DNA of 64,000 nucleotides from contig NC_087384.1 in assembly GCF_963675165.1 (NCBI RefSeq), positions 1,262,501 to 1,326,500 on the forward strand, in the 5' to 3' direction. The notes under the pieces were generated by a model, which saw only the letters and a program-made list of their open reading frames with translations, did no database searches and had not been told where the DNA came from. This DNA comes from Halichondria panicea (taxonomy: Eukaryota > Porifera > Demospongiae > Suberitida > Halichondriidae). A program made the translations under genes and the position numbers. Of this stretch, positions 1 to 14,400 are shown in pieces. Every line of letters begins with the position of its first letter. The first letter of the stretch is position 1.

Positions 1-157
1 CTTGTTATGTTACCCTCCATTGTGTGTGATGCCACATTCGATAAAAATAATAGTTTCTCTATAATTGTATTCTATAGTGTTTCACAATTTATGATTATGT
101 TCCTACTAACTTATAATCTTGCGTTATATTAATAAAATTAAAAGTAATATCTTGCAG

Positions 158-834
158 GAGTGGATGCTTCCCCCCTCATGACCTGGGGCACTATTGATGG
201 TACCCCCCTCAGACTAGAGACTGACATCCTCCCCACCTCTGCCCCTGCCTTCAAGATCATGGACGTCTCCAAGAGAGATGCTGTTGGATTGAGACTGGCT
301 GAGAGTGCGGCCAAAGCTACCAAAGAGAGGAAGAAGGCAGCTTCTCTGGCAGCCAGGTAAGAGTACTGTCTATTAAAACTATCTCCTCTTTCTTTTCCCT
401 TTTCTTCCCACTAAAACAGTTTTAGGATGTGCCCACACTAGTCTTAAATTTGTGTGTTGAATTGATTGAAGTTTGTAAATAGCCACCACTGCATGTATGT
501 GGGCTGTATCACTGATACGCTAACTTCATTTATTACTAGTGTATAATGATGATTCCTCCCCTCCTGCAGTCCCGCTGTGTTGAGGAAGAAGCTCGGAGCC
601 ACACCCACTGTCACTCATCGATTACAGATGCTCTCCCCGGCTGCTCGTAAACTAGCCTCTCGTACTACGACCCCCAGCACTCACCACGCCCTCAGAGCAA
701 GCTACACACCCACACACAGGAGCAGTGGATCCACCCCTAGACTGACCACGCCCACTACTGCTGTGACCACACCCGTTGACTCCACTCCCTCACTAACAGA
801 CAATCTACTCAAACTGTCTAGCAGAGTTAAATAA
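158..834 (+). CDS. ESS2: ESS2 (DGCR14/Es2) C-terminal part, last two exons
   Basis: These are the two final exons of the nuclear spliceosome-associated protein ESS2, which takes part in pre-mRNA splicing. The exons are 158-356 (acceptor cttgcag, donor gtaagag) and 570-834 (acceptor ctcctgcag, stop TAA at 832-834). The family hallmark SPLMTWGTIDGTPLRLE lies at the start of the first exon. It is followed by the basic region around LRLAESAAKATKE and, in the second exon, by SPAARKLASRT, RASYTPTHRSS and the terminal SLTDNLLKLSSR, all in ESS2 family order. The first exon enters in phase 1 and the exons join in phase 2 (AG+T). The rest of the gene lies before the window. The 3' end is close to a damaged copy at 20257-22134 and to fragments at 28705 and 36667. 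This copy shows no frameshift. Confidence 0.9.
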
Positions 835-2417
835 TGACATTAAAAATTAATCATTAATTTTTGCTATTCTGCACATTGTACTGTTATTAAATTTTATACA
901 CCTGTAGCTGTAAACACATTGTCAAAAACAACAAAAACTAAGATTATAATCTTACAATTACTATAACCATAGATTAAAGAGGCAGAGGGATTGGAAACGG
1001 AAGTAGTGTCACATGACATTTTACAGTGAATTTGCAGCATGGCACCAGAGTATAGGTAAACAGAGTTGTAGGTAAACTGCTCAGTATAGGTAAACAATGG
1101 CGACCTGACCTCTGCACCTATTAAAGAGGGCGTAGCGTCCATCCTAGCAAATTTAATTTCGAGGGAAATACATGTAGATTTGTTAGGGACGTACCCAAGA
1201 CGACAGAGTACAGTAATATGTCGCTACTTGGTGCTGTAGACCTACAGTTCTCTAGATTGATCTCGCGGAAGAAACTGAGACTCTGAGGAAGATATAGAAA
1301 ATTATGTTGTTTTTGTAGTTTTACTGTTATTACAATGTATTATTAGTTATGTGTTTTAACACTTAGACTTAATTACTGTAGTTGTTTAGTTACCATGGTT
1401 TGTGTTAGGAATGTTTATTAGTTAATTATGTCTGTACAGTTTCCTGGAGCAGAGCCTCCCTTAGTCTTTTGTTCTGTACAATAGTTCTTGCATGGTTGTA
1501 AAGAGGCCCTGCGCGTTCTGTGTACCATACCCTGCATGCATGTTCAGTTCTATCAGTTGCTCTCATTGTTCTCTAATTGTTGTGTGAAGCTAAACTAAGC
1601 TCGAAGATACGCGCTGTACCGCTGGTGCTTGTTTAAATACTCTTGCCAACATGTATAACTTTTTCATACAATGTTCAATTCAGTTCATATTTCACACATT
1701 AATGTCACAAAATTAATGATATGGGCAACATAATATATAAACTCAAAATAACTTTGTCTTGTGTCAGGGCTTTAATTTGCTGTTTTCGATCCAACCTACT
1801 ATTAGACTACCGTCCTAATGATTATGTCTTGTGTCAGTACTGTGTGTTTATATCCATGTCTTCATTTTGTCTATAATTATTATTGTCACATTTTTTGAGA
1901 ATTAGATTTTTTATGAGGCACATTTTTCAAGAATTAAAGAATAAAACAATAGGTGACAAAAACGCATAATTATCAGGGCCTAACAAGAACTCTGTTGCTA
2001 AGAGAACAATATTATTATACACTGACTTGCAGCATAATTTTATGTATCACTATGCCTTCTCTGGGTGTACGTAGTTACTTTAAACCACAATCAAAACTCG
2101 GCCAATCCTATCAATTTTTCACATTGCACGTTTTTCTAGTCGGATACACTGACTTGTAGCATTAATTTTATGTATGTGTTCTCTGTGTAAACGTGGTTAT
2201 TTTAAACCACAATCGTTGTTTCAATATCACATTGACATTGTTCAAACTGTTCATTTTATCCCCTTTGACAATACTAATGAGATTGTACGAATGTATATAA
2301 ATTAATAGAACTTTATAATTATAATAAAATTTATAATTATTATGTTCATGAAAAGCCTGAAAAGCAAGTAAGGGGAGGCAAATTGCATTTAAAAGATTGA
2401 GAATACAAAACACAGAG
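835..2417. other. Spacer between ESS2 and the ankyrin-kinase gene
   Basis: No gene is visible. Downstream of the ESS2 stop, the sequence to about 945 still aligns with that after the second ESS2 copy, so it is probably 3' UTR. Around 978-1030 lies AGAGGGATTGGAAACGG, which matches the terminal repeat of the 1.9-kb element at 39943-41826; this looks like a short relative or fragment. At 2095-2150 there is a diverged end of the foldback family ending TTTTTCTAGTCGGATA, seen in full at 32487-33044. The rest is AT-rich sequence in which I see nothing. Confidence 0.6.
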
Positions 2418-5400
2418 TCACTGCAAATGCAAAAGTTCACAGACTTGAGAGTGTTTATTCCAACGAGCCAAGTCGTAGGCAGTGCGACCATCCTGTGTAT
2501 AAAATGAGCATGAGTAGAGGGAATCTGGCAAGAATCAGTATCAAATTAGGTGAATCTATACACAAAGTATGTAACTATTATCTCTCATAAGTACACGACT
2601 CACATTAGTTTTAATGTTGACGTCAGCATTGGCCTCCAACAAAACTTTTATAACTTTAAAGTGACCAATCAGACTGGCTATATGCAGTGTTGTCCACCCA
2701 TTCTGTATATATAATAATATGGAGATAAGTGAATTAATTATTGCTGCAAGAGTAATGAAAGCACCGCGGGTGCTGATGCCTCTGGTGGAGGCACCAAACA
2801 TGAAGCTATTATTATACTATAGATCTATACCTATTAAATTTACATTGGTGCAAAAAGTGAGAAATAATCGACCATAATCGTTGCTAAAAGCTAAAAGGAT
2901 GCCAAAAGTTCAAAATTTATAAAATTCATAGCTATAGGGCTATACATGAAACAGCTAGCTTTGCAGCTCTCTTGCAGCTATACCAATAGCTAGCATTCTA
3001 TAGTGCAGTGCAGAGCTATAACTACTAAGTAGAGTATACATAGCAACACTCCATGGACAAGTTTTGCTATGCACTGTTCTAGCTGAAAAGGCTTTCCAAG
3101 TAAGCAAACCATAGACTCGCTGGCCAATCTTACATCCGCAAGGGAAGGAAGGGACTGGTCAACTGCCGATCATCGATCTTTTCTAGTGTTAGTTGTATGA
3201 CATCATCACATGGTTTGTGCAGTAGAACAAAGATCAGGTGAATGTGGGGTTTGTCCGTGGTTATTCTAGCACAACATAGCTCCAGCCAAACTATATACTG
3301 AGCAAAATATGTCATATAACATTGCTTCTGCACTGTGATTGGTCATTACCGATTTCTGTAACGAGAACAACTTGTTGATTGGCAGTTGACGGATGTAGGT
3401 CTGGCCAGTGAGTCAAAACAGAGGGATAGGCAACACCCAGAACTTCCGTTGGATCAAAAAGGGGTGTGTGCACTCAAATGGAGCCGCCAGTAAAGATTTA
3501 TAGCTTATAGTATTCTGGATACACCAGATACATTTAGATTATAGGCTATTAATCTTTTAGAGCTACTTATGCAAAGTGATGAGAAAGTGAGCTACAAAGG
3601 CCTATATAGGGGATGTCAGTACTCTCTATAAGCAAGTCCTTCTTTTGATCACAATACCTAACCTGTGTCTTAAAACTAGATAACCATATACAGTAAGAGC
3701 AGGAGAGGTATGGAAACTTTGTGGACTTTGGACAAACGTTTCATGGTGCTGCCACTATACTTCACTGTATCATGAGCTGGGAAATATGCTTTGTCCCATG
3801 CATGCAGTTATAAACATACTTCAATTCTGTCAAACTATCACTCGAGTTTCCTCCATCTCTGACAGTGAAACTTACACGTTATAAAACCATGGAGATAGAG
3901 GTACCAATTTCAAAATCAAGCTAAATAAAAGAACGCTCTGCACTAACATAGCAGCTGTAGCTATCAGTAGTGTTGGGTGTATGTGCATGTGCATGCATGA
4001 TGCAGGATTGCTTTGAATTTCTCTTTTAGGCCCCCTACAAGAAAACTAAGCAGATATCAGGTGCAGTGTGTACTTTCTTGAGCGCAACAAGCCTCCAACC
4101 ATGCAGAGGGTGTGACGTCACACACTGCATTTACCTAGCATCACATGACCTATCTCTCTCTTTTGTTTATCTATAAGTAAACATGGCTATAACACTGCAT
4201 TTGCCTAGCATCATATGACCTATCTCTCTCTTTTGTTTATCTATGAGTAAACATGGCTATAACTCGAGAATGACAAATTACAATCCAAGAAAATGTGACT
4301 AGAAGCCTATAGAAACTCTTACTTGCACTTCGTATCCTTGGAGCAGCTGTAGCAGTCTACACAGATACACAGACAGACACACAGACAGACATACAAACAC
4401 ACTACCGTATACTTTGCTGCGCATGCGCAACCGAGGCGTGATATTTATAATAATAAAACTCACCATCTCCTGAATGTCAACCTGAGCCTTAGCCGCAATC
4501 AACAGTTCAACTACCCTCAAGTGACCATTTTGAGCAGCTGCATACAGTGCAGTGGCTCCAGTCTGTATAGAGTTAAGTAAAAAGTGATGAGCAGCTGAAC
4601 ACACCATAAACACCAGCTCATGCATATAGGCCAATTATTTTCTTATAATGTTTCTAAAGTCACGCAAGTAACATGCAAAACAGAAGAGGGAACTCTATGT
4701 TATGGTTAGATAATGGGCATGAGGTATCTATGTGTTATAGTGTCCCAAAGCTCGAGGGATGAGGGACACTATAACCCTGATAGATACCGAATGCACATTA
4801 TCTATCCCATTTAGATCCCAAAACCTATTGGCTACTAGAAATGCACTAGCTTAGCAACAGTCAACCAGCCAACATAGCAACTGCATTATTTCTTTTGAAA
4901 ACTAGTTGGCATCTCTGTGTCTCTACTAAATCTGTGGTCTCTATTCAAGTCAACCCTGTTCCTCCACCTCAGTTTAATGAAAATTATAGTCCTAGCTCCA
5001 CCCACAAAACAAAACATCCAGCTCCTCCCCCAGTTTTGCAGCAAACAAGCCCAGCACACTTCCCAAGAAACGAGCGGCTTGTACTACTCTCACAAAGCGA
5101 AATGAAGACACCTAAGCTAGAATTTGCAGCAAACAAGCCCAGCAAACGAGCGGCTCCTATACTACTCTTGAACAAAGCGAAAGGAAGAAGCCAAAGAGAA
5201 TCCCAGCACTTCCATACATCCAGGTCCTCCCCCATACAGCCTTGCAGCAAAAAAGCACAGCACTACCCAAGAAATGAGTGGCTCTTACTACTCTCAAACA
5301 AAGCCAAAACAAGAAACTAGAGCTTCTCTCTTTCATTCTAGTTCTATTATTATGTTACTAGACAAAGCATCTAGCTACAATAATTATTATGTGTATCTTC

Positions 5401-8400
5401 TTGTAAATGACAATACAATGTACAATGTTGTAGTTTGTAGCCCAGAGCAATCTATAGTACTGGTACTATAGCTCATAGTTCCCTGCTAAATACACTGAAA
5501 TGGGATCTAAGGCTACCTAATCTCTGCATGTATAGATACCCTCACCTCTTCTTGCAAATTAACATTGGCTCCAGCATCGATTAGGAGCTCCACACATTTC
5601 TGGTGACCTTCGAAACTGGCTGACCAGAGAGGGGACTGTCCCCCCTGTATACATGTGCATGAACAGCACGTGCAACAAAATTAATGTTTGCCAGTGTAAA
5701 TAAATATTTAACTGACCTCGTTCTGAGTGTTGATTGTAGCCTTGGCTGCTAAGAGGACCCTCACCACCTCATCATGTCCATTTTTACTGGCTGTGTGGAG
5801 AGCTGTCCTGTTGTCCTGTAGTTTTAGTTGAGAGTATAGACATTTGATAAGGTGCATCGAGCGCCAAAGGCGGGAGAAAGCATGCAACTCAGCATCTATC
5901 CAACGTACTCATCGAACTTCAAATGAGTACCATAAATAAATAAAAGTGACACGAATTTTTTCCGCAGTTTACAGAGTATTTCATAACTAGTGTAGCTAGT
6001 AGCTAGCTAGCTACGGATCGTGCTAGTGAGTCTAGGACTTTCAGCGATGAGTTACAGACGAGAGAAGACTACGCCATAAGTCTCAAACTCAGTGGGAGTA
6101 TAGTGAGGAAGTACCAGCGTCTCAGAGCGCAACAATTGCCTCTTAAAGATCATGTCAAGAGGCGTTTGCTTGCCAAAATTAGGGCCAGGACTGTTCAGTC
6201 AAGGAAGTCTGAAGTAACTGGTAAGTTCCATACAGCATTAGATTTACTTAGTGATCATGTATAACAAGTCAAGTAATAGTCTACTATAATTATAGAAAGG
6301 TCTGAGAGTGGCCCTACCTTGGACCATCTCCAAGATATAGCAGCTAACGGCCCTGAGGCACTAATTTTGTCTCTGTACAACATTTTGGCTATCTGATCGA
6401 GGGTTAAAGGTCAAAAGCCAATCGCGTAAGCGATGTTGCTAAAAATAGATACCTATGAATAAATTTGAATTTTGATGATATTGCCTTCTTTTCTACATAC
6501 ACCCTTGATAAAATATCAGTGGCGTAGGAACAGTTAAAAGGTTGGGGGGGCCACTTGGGTGGTGCAAAGCACTACTGAAATGGAACTGCCCCTGGCGCGG
6601 AGCGCTGGAAAATTTGAGACAGGAAGCCGCACCTCCTCATTATGACATCATAATTAGATGCAGCCTATCTTATTAGCTCTGAACAAGAACTAAAGTCTAT
6701 TATCTCAAAATCCACACACGTAAACGTTCATAAAACATGTTACAAGAGTATTATCATTCAAGAAAAAGCAATCTTTCTTTAGCCTCAATTCCAGGCCGCA
6801 TAAAAAAGTATTTTAATCAGCCTGGGATCGATGCTTACAAATTCAAGCTTACTCCTCGTCAATTAATTAATTAGAACACCTATATGTAACTCAGGAAGGG
6901 TGGACCCATTCAATGTTGGGGGGGCCAGGCCCCCCTTGCTCTGAAGTTGGGGGGCCCCCGGCCCCCCCCCTGTTCCTATTGCACTGAATATAATTATGTA
7001 CATGACATGAAATGTTGTAATCACTCTTAAGAACATGATTCACTCGTTGACAGAGAGATGAGAGTATAATTATACATGTATACACACACAGAGCTCACAT
7101 TAGTCTTGATGTTGATGTCAGCTTTGGCCTCCAACAATATTCTGACAACTTCACAATGACCATTCCAACTTGCTACGTGTAGTGCTGCCCATCCATCCTA
7201 TACAGAGACAGATAAAGTAATGCTGGTGATAATACGTGTACAATAATATTTTATGTAACAGTGGTATGAGCAACTAAAGCTCACCTTCCATTGAACGTCA
7301 ACCTGAGCCTTAGCCGCAATCAACTGTTCAATTACCCTCAAGTGACCATTCTGAACAGCTACAGACAGTGCAGTGGTTCCATCCTGAGCAGTGTATGAAC
7401 ACTTGTTACATATTTTAGACTATATAAGAAGGGGTATGTACATATATAGGTATAATTATATGTACACTATGTATATAATTATACGTACATAATGCATGTT
7501 CCCTCAACGTGACTCACATTAGCCTTGATGTTGACGTCAGCATTGGCCTCCAACAACATTCTGACAACTTCACAGTGGCCATTCCGACTGGCTATGTGCA
7601 ACGCTGTCCACCCATCCTGTACAGAGACAAGTAAATTATTAATTAATACTCCTGAGAAGGTATAAGCAATTAAACTTCACCTCGTCTTGAATGTCAACCT
7701 GAGCTTTAGCCACAATCAACAGTTCAACCACTATCAAGTGACCATTTTTAGCAGCTACATACAGCGCAGTGGTTCCATCCTGTACCGAGTCAAGTGAGGA
7801 GTAATGAGCATGCAGGTGAACACACAGTGTGTTGTCTATAAAGACTACCATGCAGTAACAGACACAAAACTGATCACCAGGACATGTGGGGAGAAAACTC
7901 TATATATGGCTATATAGCCAATCTCTGAGATGTGTACAGGTAGATACACTCACTTCTTTTTGCACATTAACATTAACTCCAGCATCGATTAGAAGCTCCA
8001 CACATTTCTGGTGACCCTTTTCACTGGCTATGTGGAGATAAGACCTGTTGCTCTGTGAAAAAAGTTAACTTTTAATACCATAGAAAGTGCTCTCGCAATA
8101 CTATAGCAGTGATATGAGCAAATAACCTCACCTCTTCTTGAATGTCAACCTGAGCCATAGCCGCAATCAACAGTTCAACTACTCTCCAGTGACCATTCTG
8201 AACAGCTACATACAGTGCAGTAGTTCCAGTCTGTGAGGAGTGACAAGCAGGTGGATATAATTATAATATATATATATATATATATAATAATATACAGCTC
8301 ACAAAACAACTTTATTAACCTGAGGCACATAGACAGGGGCTGATCTCGAGGTGGGGTTGCCCCTAGAAAAAGTTTCCCCCGGAAAATTTTTTTGAATGGT

Positions 8401-11400
8401 GCTCGCTGGCGCATTCTGACAATCGCAAATATTGTGTAAGAGAGACATTTTCTTCGGACTTGCAGCTAGATCTGACACTAGATATAGTCTGATCATGCAG
8501 CACTGCTATTACAGTATCTATTACCAGTTGTCAGTAAGGCCAAACCGAATAATTTTTCATTTTTAATGTTAACGACCGTTACCAAATAAATAAGTGAACG
8601 CGAAAAAAGTGGTCCGGTTTTGGCCTGACCAACCGGAGTGGTTCCGCCGGCTCTGCAATACCCTAGTGAAACCCCTCACACATATAATGGCGGAAAATGT
8701 GTAGGGGATTCTTGAGTTCTCCAAAGTACTCTTGGAACTCAGGACATGACGAGATTGGTACCGAACTGTAACATACACCCCGCCAAACAATGTCTCAGGG
8801 GGTGCTGAAACCTTAAAAGTGCCAAAACAAGGCAAGGCGCACCAAAACACTGGCTAAAATTTACCCTTTACTATAATTATGCCTTTTAGCAACAACATTT
8901 CAATGTCACCATTCTGAGCTGTACAAATATTTAGAGGACCAACCAAAATTATCTGCTCTAATAACAGCGAGCATAAGCTAAGAAGCTTGCACTTTGGTTA
9001 GCTAGCGGTTTTGATTCTAGTATGCATGTTTTGCTAGACCAAGTGAACCATGTGTTCTAAAAATTATCCTAGCGCTTCAGTGCAACGTAAGTGAAACTTG
9101 AAAATTGCATATTTACGATCAAAATTCAAGAGAACGTGGCTAGAAGCCATTACTTTTCATCGCATTGCAACTGGAATAGACACACACGCACACACGCATG
9201 CACAGTTAGCTTTTTTAATTACTGTATTCCTTGTGTGGCTACGCTTCTAGGCATAAATACATGACATGGAAAGTGCTCATTGACAGAGATGAGAGTACAC
9301 AAACAGAGCCACAGTATGTTGCAAAAAATATTTGCGACAGGCAGAGTCATGAACTCCTCATGAGGGTTTGCAATAGGGGCTTGTGGCGACATTACTCGAG
9401 GTATATGTACGTACGTTGGTAGCCTTGTGACCTCATCCTGTGCTCGCAAGCACATGCACATATAAGCATAGTTTCAGAGTTTGAGCAGTTTGAGTATGAA
9501 CTAGTAGCTAGCTAGCTATAATTATAGCGTGATGGCTATGCCTACGGCTAAGACTGACACTGAGACTGATGGAGCCAGTCAAATTACTGCTTCTCCTACA
9601 CCGGTATATATCTGCTAAGCTTCCATCAAATGAATATTGTACTAGATACGAAGAAAACTGATAACAGCAAGGAGATAATAAATAAATATTAACAAGAGGG
9701 ATAGCAAGGAGATCTTAGTCAATGGAGAATGGATAGAGAGCCTCTACATTCCAGATGACTTGGTCATAGGTAATTAAAGACATGTTGCTACTTATATAGG
9801 CTGGCAAGAAAGGCAAAGTAAAAGAGTGGAAGGCAGTCCTTGTTTGCCACAAATCTAGTATGTTTTCTAGCCCTAGCTTAATGAATAGCCTTTAATTTGG
9901 TTTCTTAGCTTTATATAATCCATGCATGCATGCATGTACTTGTATACATGCATACGTATTAAACTAGCTTATTGTATCGGTTCAATCTTCTTTTCTGATT
10001 TCATAATTCGCACAGACAAACAATCTTAACAAGCAACATCAGCTACGCCAGTTTCGCTCAAAAAGAAAAGAAAAAGAACAAGGATGCCATGGTAAGTTGA
10101 TTGACGTGCATTGGTGATACCCTTAAGTTATTTTTTCGTTCATCTATACATGCACGCCTAGGTAAACCCCTATAGAGAAAATAATCACATCACTGATTTA
10201 TTGATCCAGAGAAGCTCAACTATACCAAGAGTCTGGTGAAGTCAAGAGTGCCTATGAAACCAACTATTGAGTTGAGCACATTTGGTCAAAGCGCAGAAGT
10301 TCACTAAGCAAGTTTTGCCAGACTATTCGAGACAAAGAACATTTTTTTCGATTTTCGAGATTATATAATATTTTATGGTGTTGTGTTTTTTTCCCAATCA
10401 AGGGTGCAGCATGTTTATCTACTGTATGTAAATATTAAGCTTACTTAATACATGTGTAGTCCAGCAAAATAATTTGCTATTCCTAGCAAAAAAAAGCTAT
10501 GAATTTCAAGCTATTGAACTTTTGCATATTTTTACCTTCTCAATGCTTGAAACTATCAATTAACATGGCGCCTGAAAGAGCAAATATATAGTACTATAAA
10601 GACTAGCAACCATTCTGTGACCATTATAGTAGTGTACCTTTAACTAAATATGTTTGAAATTGGACTTCCATTGATCATATAAACTGCTGAAACTTTAAAT
10701 CATACTTATGTTTGCTAGCGCTAACCCGAGGTGAAATGAATATACTGCCAAACTTCATACTAAATTGACATTATAATAAGTCTTTCAGAAATAAGAATAA
10801 GAGACTTATGAGTATAATATTATCATTATATGAAGTGCCACTATATGTAGCATATATAGGTGCTAAATGTCCCGGAACTCCCAGGACAGTCCCGCTCTGC
10901 AGTCCTGTGTCCTGTCCGGAAATTGCTATTTGCCTGAAATGTCCCGGGTTGCTGCCCAAAAAAGCAAAAGCTTTGGAAGCAATCCAGATCCCTCTTTTCT
11001 AGCAATTGTTCCACGCTCACCGTAGTGCTTTAGAAACATCCGAATGCCTTGCTTGGATACAAGTATTTGATCCTTGAGGACGAGACACTAGTGTGATCAC
11101 TAAAAACCATGGCTTAGAGTAGCCGCTGGTAAGTAAATAATCCTGTATTATAGCACTGATAATCACGATGCTCACAAACTGTTAACATTAGTATAGTCAA
11201 TTAAGTAAGGCTTGAAGCCCTTCAAAGTCACGAATCTCGTGAGCTCTTCACAAACCTTTGAGAGCCTGTCGCGAACCTTCCCCACAAAAGTGCAAAGTTT
11301 TTTTGAAAACGTACTGGTATAGTGCACTGTATAACACCAACACCATCAATGTGACTCACATTAGTCTTGATGTTAGCATGAGCCTTTGCCTCCAGCAAAT

Positions 11401-14400
11401 TTCTGACAACTTCACAGTGACCATTTCGACTGGCTATGTGCAATGCTGTCCACCCATCCTGTACAAGTGAATTAATAATATTTATGAGAATTGAGTGGTA
11501 TTAAACTTCACCTTTCGTTGAATGTCAAAACGAGTATTAGCCGCAATCAACTGTTCAACTACCCTCAAGTGACCACTTTGAGCAGCTACAAACAAGGCAG
11601 TGACTCCATCCTGTAGAGAGATAAGCAGATAAACAGGTGAACACTCAACATCAGCTCACAGACCAATTTTTGTCTTGTGATGCATCAAAGGTCACGAAAA
11701 CCATGCATTAACATGCATGCATGCATGCGCAATACTGGCCTATCCCTGAGATGTGTACACTATACAACGTATAGAAACCATGCAGCTACTCACCTCTTTT
11801 TGCATATCAACATTGGCTCCAGCATCGATTAGAAGCCCCGCACATTTCTGGTGACCATAGTAACTGGCTGAGATGAGAGGGGACTGTCCCAACTGTATAC
11901 ACAAATACATGGTATGTATGTTAGTGTTTGCTTTTAACTGACCTTGTCCTGAGTGTTGACTGTAGCCTTGGCCGCTATGAGAACCCTTACCACCTCATCA
12001 TGATCATTCTTACAGGCTAGGTAGAGAGCCGTCACATTGTCCTGTTTTATTACACGACTTGGAAGAGTATTCGCTTTCAAGCATAGTGGAACCTCAATAT
12101 ACAACGAACAACATTGGGGAACAGTATTTCTGTCGTAGTCTTAGTTTGGAGGTTTCGACATGTATACTTTATTAGCCAATTCATGCTACAAGTGAATCTT
12201 TCTAACTGCTTCTCCAGGTCATACGAAAAGGACAAGCTGCAGCTGCCTAGGATTTAAGTAAATAATGCAAGAATTTTCTACTGTCTGTTTTGGAGGTTAT
12301 ATTCAATTGCTGATCTGGGACTAAAAAGCTGCTCATTGTACAGAGTAGAAAGGTGGCTGTTCCTGGCCTGAGAGGTTGCTTTACATTGATCATAAAGTCT
12401 ATTCAAGCAGGACCCGAATTCTTGGCCGTTTTATAAAGGCTAATGGTTAACCACTGTACACAGTTTACTCAATAATAAGTTTGAGTGCCATCCATGTACA
12501 CCATCAATGTTACTCACACTAGTCCTGATGTCGACGCTAGTCTCGGCCTCCAACAACATTTTGACAACTTCACAGTGGCCATTTCGACTGGCTATGTGCA
12601 ACGCTGTCCACCCATCCTGTGCAGATATACAGAGACAAGTGAATTAATCTTAAGAGAATGCAATATTAACAGGGGTATTACTTCACCTTTCGTTGAATGT
12701 CAACATGAGCCTTAGCCACAATAAACAGTTTGACAACCCTCAAGTGATTATTCTGAGCAGCTACAAACAGCGCTGTGGCTCCATCCTGTACAGATTCGAG
12801 TGACAAGTAGGTGACACAAACACATACCAGCTCACTCAGCCACCACATGCTATTATATAAACTGTGAAATTTTAAATTAGGAACTCTGTAATGAGTACTA
12901 ATGTTATTCATTGCCTATACCTACTGTAGCAGGACCTTTACACGTTAGCAATAAAAGACTCTAAAACAGCACTTGGAACCTATAACTTTACTGGAATGTC
13001 TCTTTTACTGGATGTGGTCAGTCATTAGCAAATACTACACGTGGCTCACAGATTAGACATATCTTTCATATCTAAAAGATATTATGTCTCGAGGAAACAT
13101 ATTTGAGATAGTTACCCGGCAAAACAGCATAGCAAAAATGTTTTGAAAGAGGGGACAAAGTCTACACACACAGACACGGACACAGACACACATGCACAAA
13201 CACAGTACCGTATACCTCGCTTGCGCAAATTGGGCTGGCAGGCAACAGACAACTGTTGACTGGAAGCCATTCCTCTTAATAATGATGTCATTCTCTACCT
13301 AGTTGGGTGTGGCCTGATGTTCTATTTGCATACTGTAAAAGAAGTTATTTTAGCTAACGGAACAAGAGCTAGTCTATAACATGCATGCAGTTTAGAGACT
13401 AAGTCGTTTTGCTTGCCAGCAAGATTCAGTGGTGCTCAGCTAAATAACCAGATACACTAACCTGAGCTGAGTATAGTAGAGATTCAGGAGGGGGGTAGTT
13501 GCTCTTTCCCACCCTCTGGCTATGCCACTGCATAGAGGATGAGGATAGTTTTCGAGGCCCCAATGCAGATTTATTGTAAAAGAAGAGTATCCAACTGTAG
13601 CAGTTGTAGTGTAAACCATTTATTCATTTATTCATGGCTAACAGTTTAGACAACTACAAGTGTTAGTGACGGAATTCCGTCCGAGATATAGCTAGAATGG
13701 AACGTGCGTGGGAGTTGCATACTCCTCTTCATACACTCCTGTTATAGCCAATCTCTGAGATGTGTACAGCTAGATACACTCACCTCTCTTTGCATATTAA
13801 CATTGGCTCCAGCATCAATTAGGAGCTCCACACATTTCTGGTGACCTTTGAAGCTGGCTGACCAGAGAGGGGACTTTCCAGTCTGTAAATTATGTTGTAC
13901 TGCAACAAGTGCGTGAACAAAACATTTAACTGACCTTGTCCTGAGTGCTGACTGTAGCCTTGGCTGCTAAGAGGACCCTCACCACTTCATCATGTCCATT
14001 GTCACTGGCTAAGTGGAGAGCTGTCCTGAAGTTGTCCTGTAATTAGGAATAGACATTATAATAAGTGCATGTACATGGAAAAAACTCTCAATAACTCATT
14101 TCAAGAGATGTTACACACAGATATTGCACACAGTGAATCTTACCTCATTTTTCTGGTTTGGATCTACTCCTCCTTCCAGTGCCAACAGAACCACACCCAC
14201 AATACCTGTCTCGCAAGCTTCCATGAATGACTGGAGAGAAAAGTACATTGTTAGCAAATCTGCTGACCAATTTACATTATTATACGTACATATTCCGCTC
14301 ACCATCCTGGGGTTCTTGTGACACAATTTTCTGAGTGACCTACTCATATACTCGGTCATTGGTCTCTGTTCAGGTCGATCACGAAGACATTTTTCAGCAA

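Noticed and set aside
4895-5320. A 141-codon plus-strand frame
   Set aside because: It crosses degenerate tandem repeats in an intron, has no recognisable domain and no supporting splice or start context.
14111-14302. Kinase frame continuing without a break into the ankyrin part
   Set aside because: The stretch 14231-14302 has GT-AG borders and non-conserved sequence, so it is a 72-bp intron that stays open by chance.
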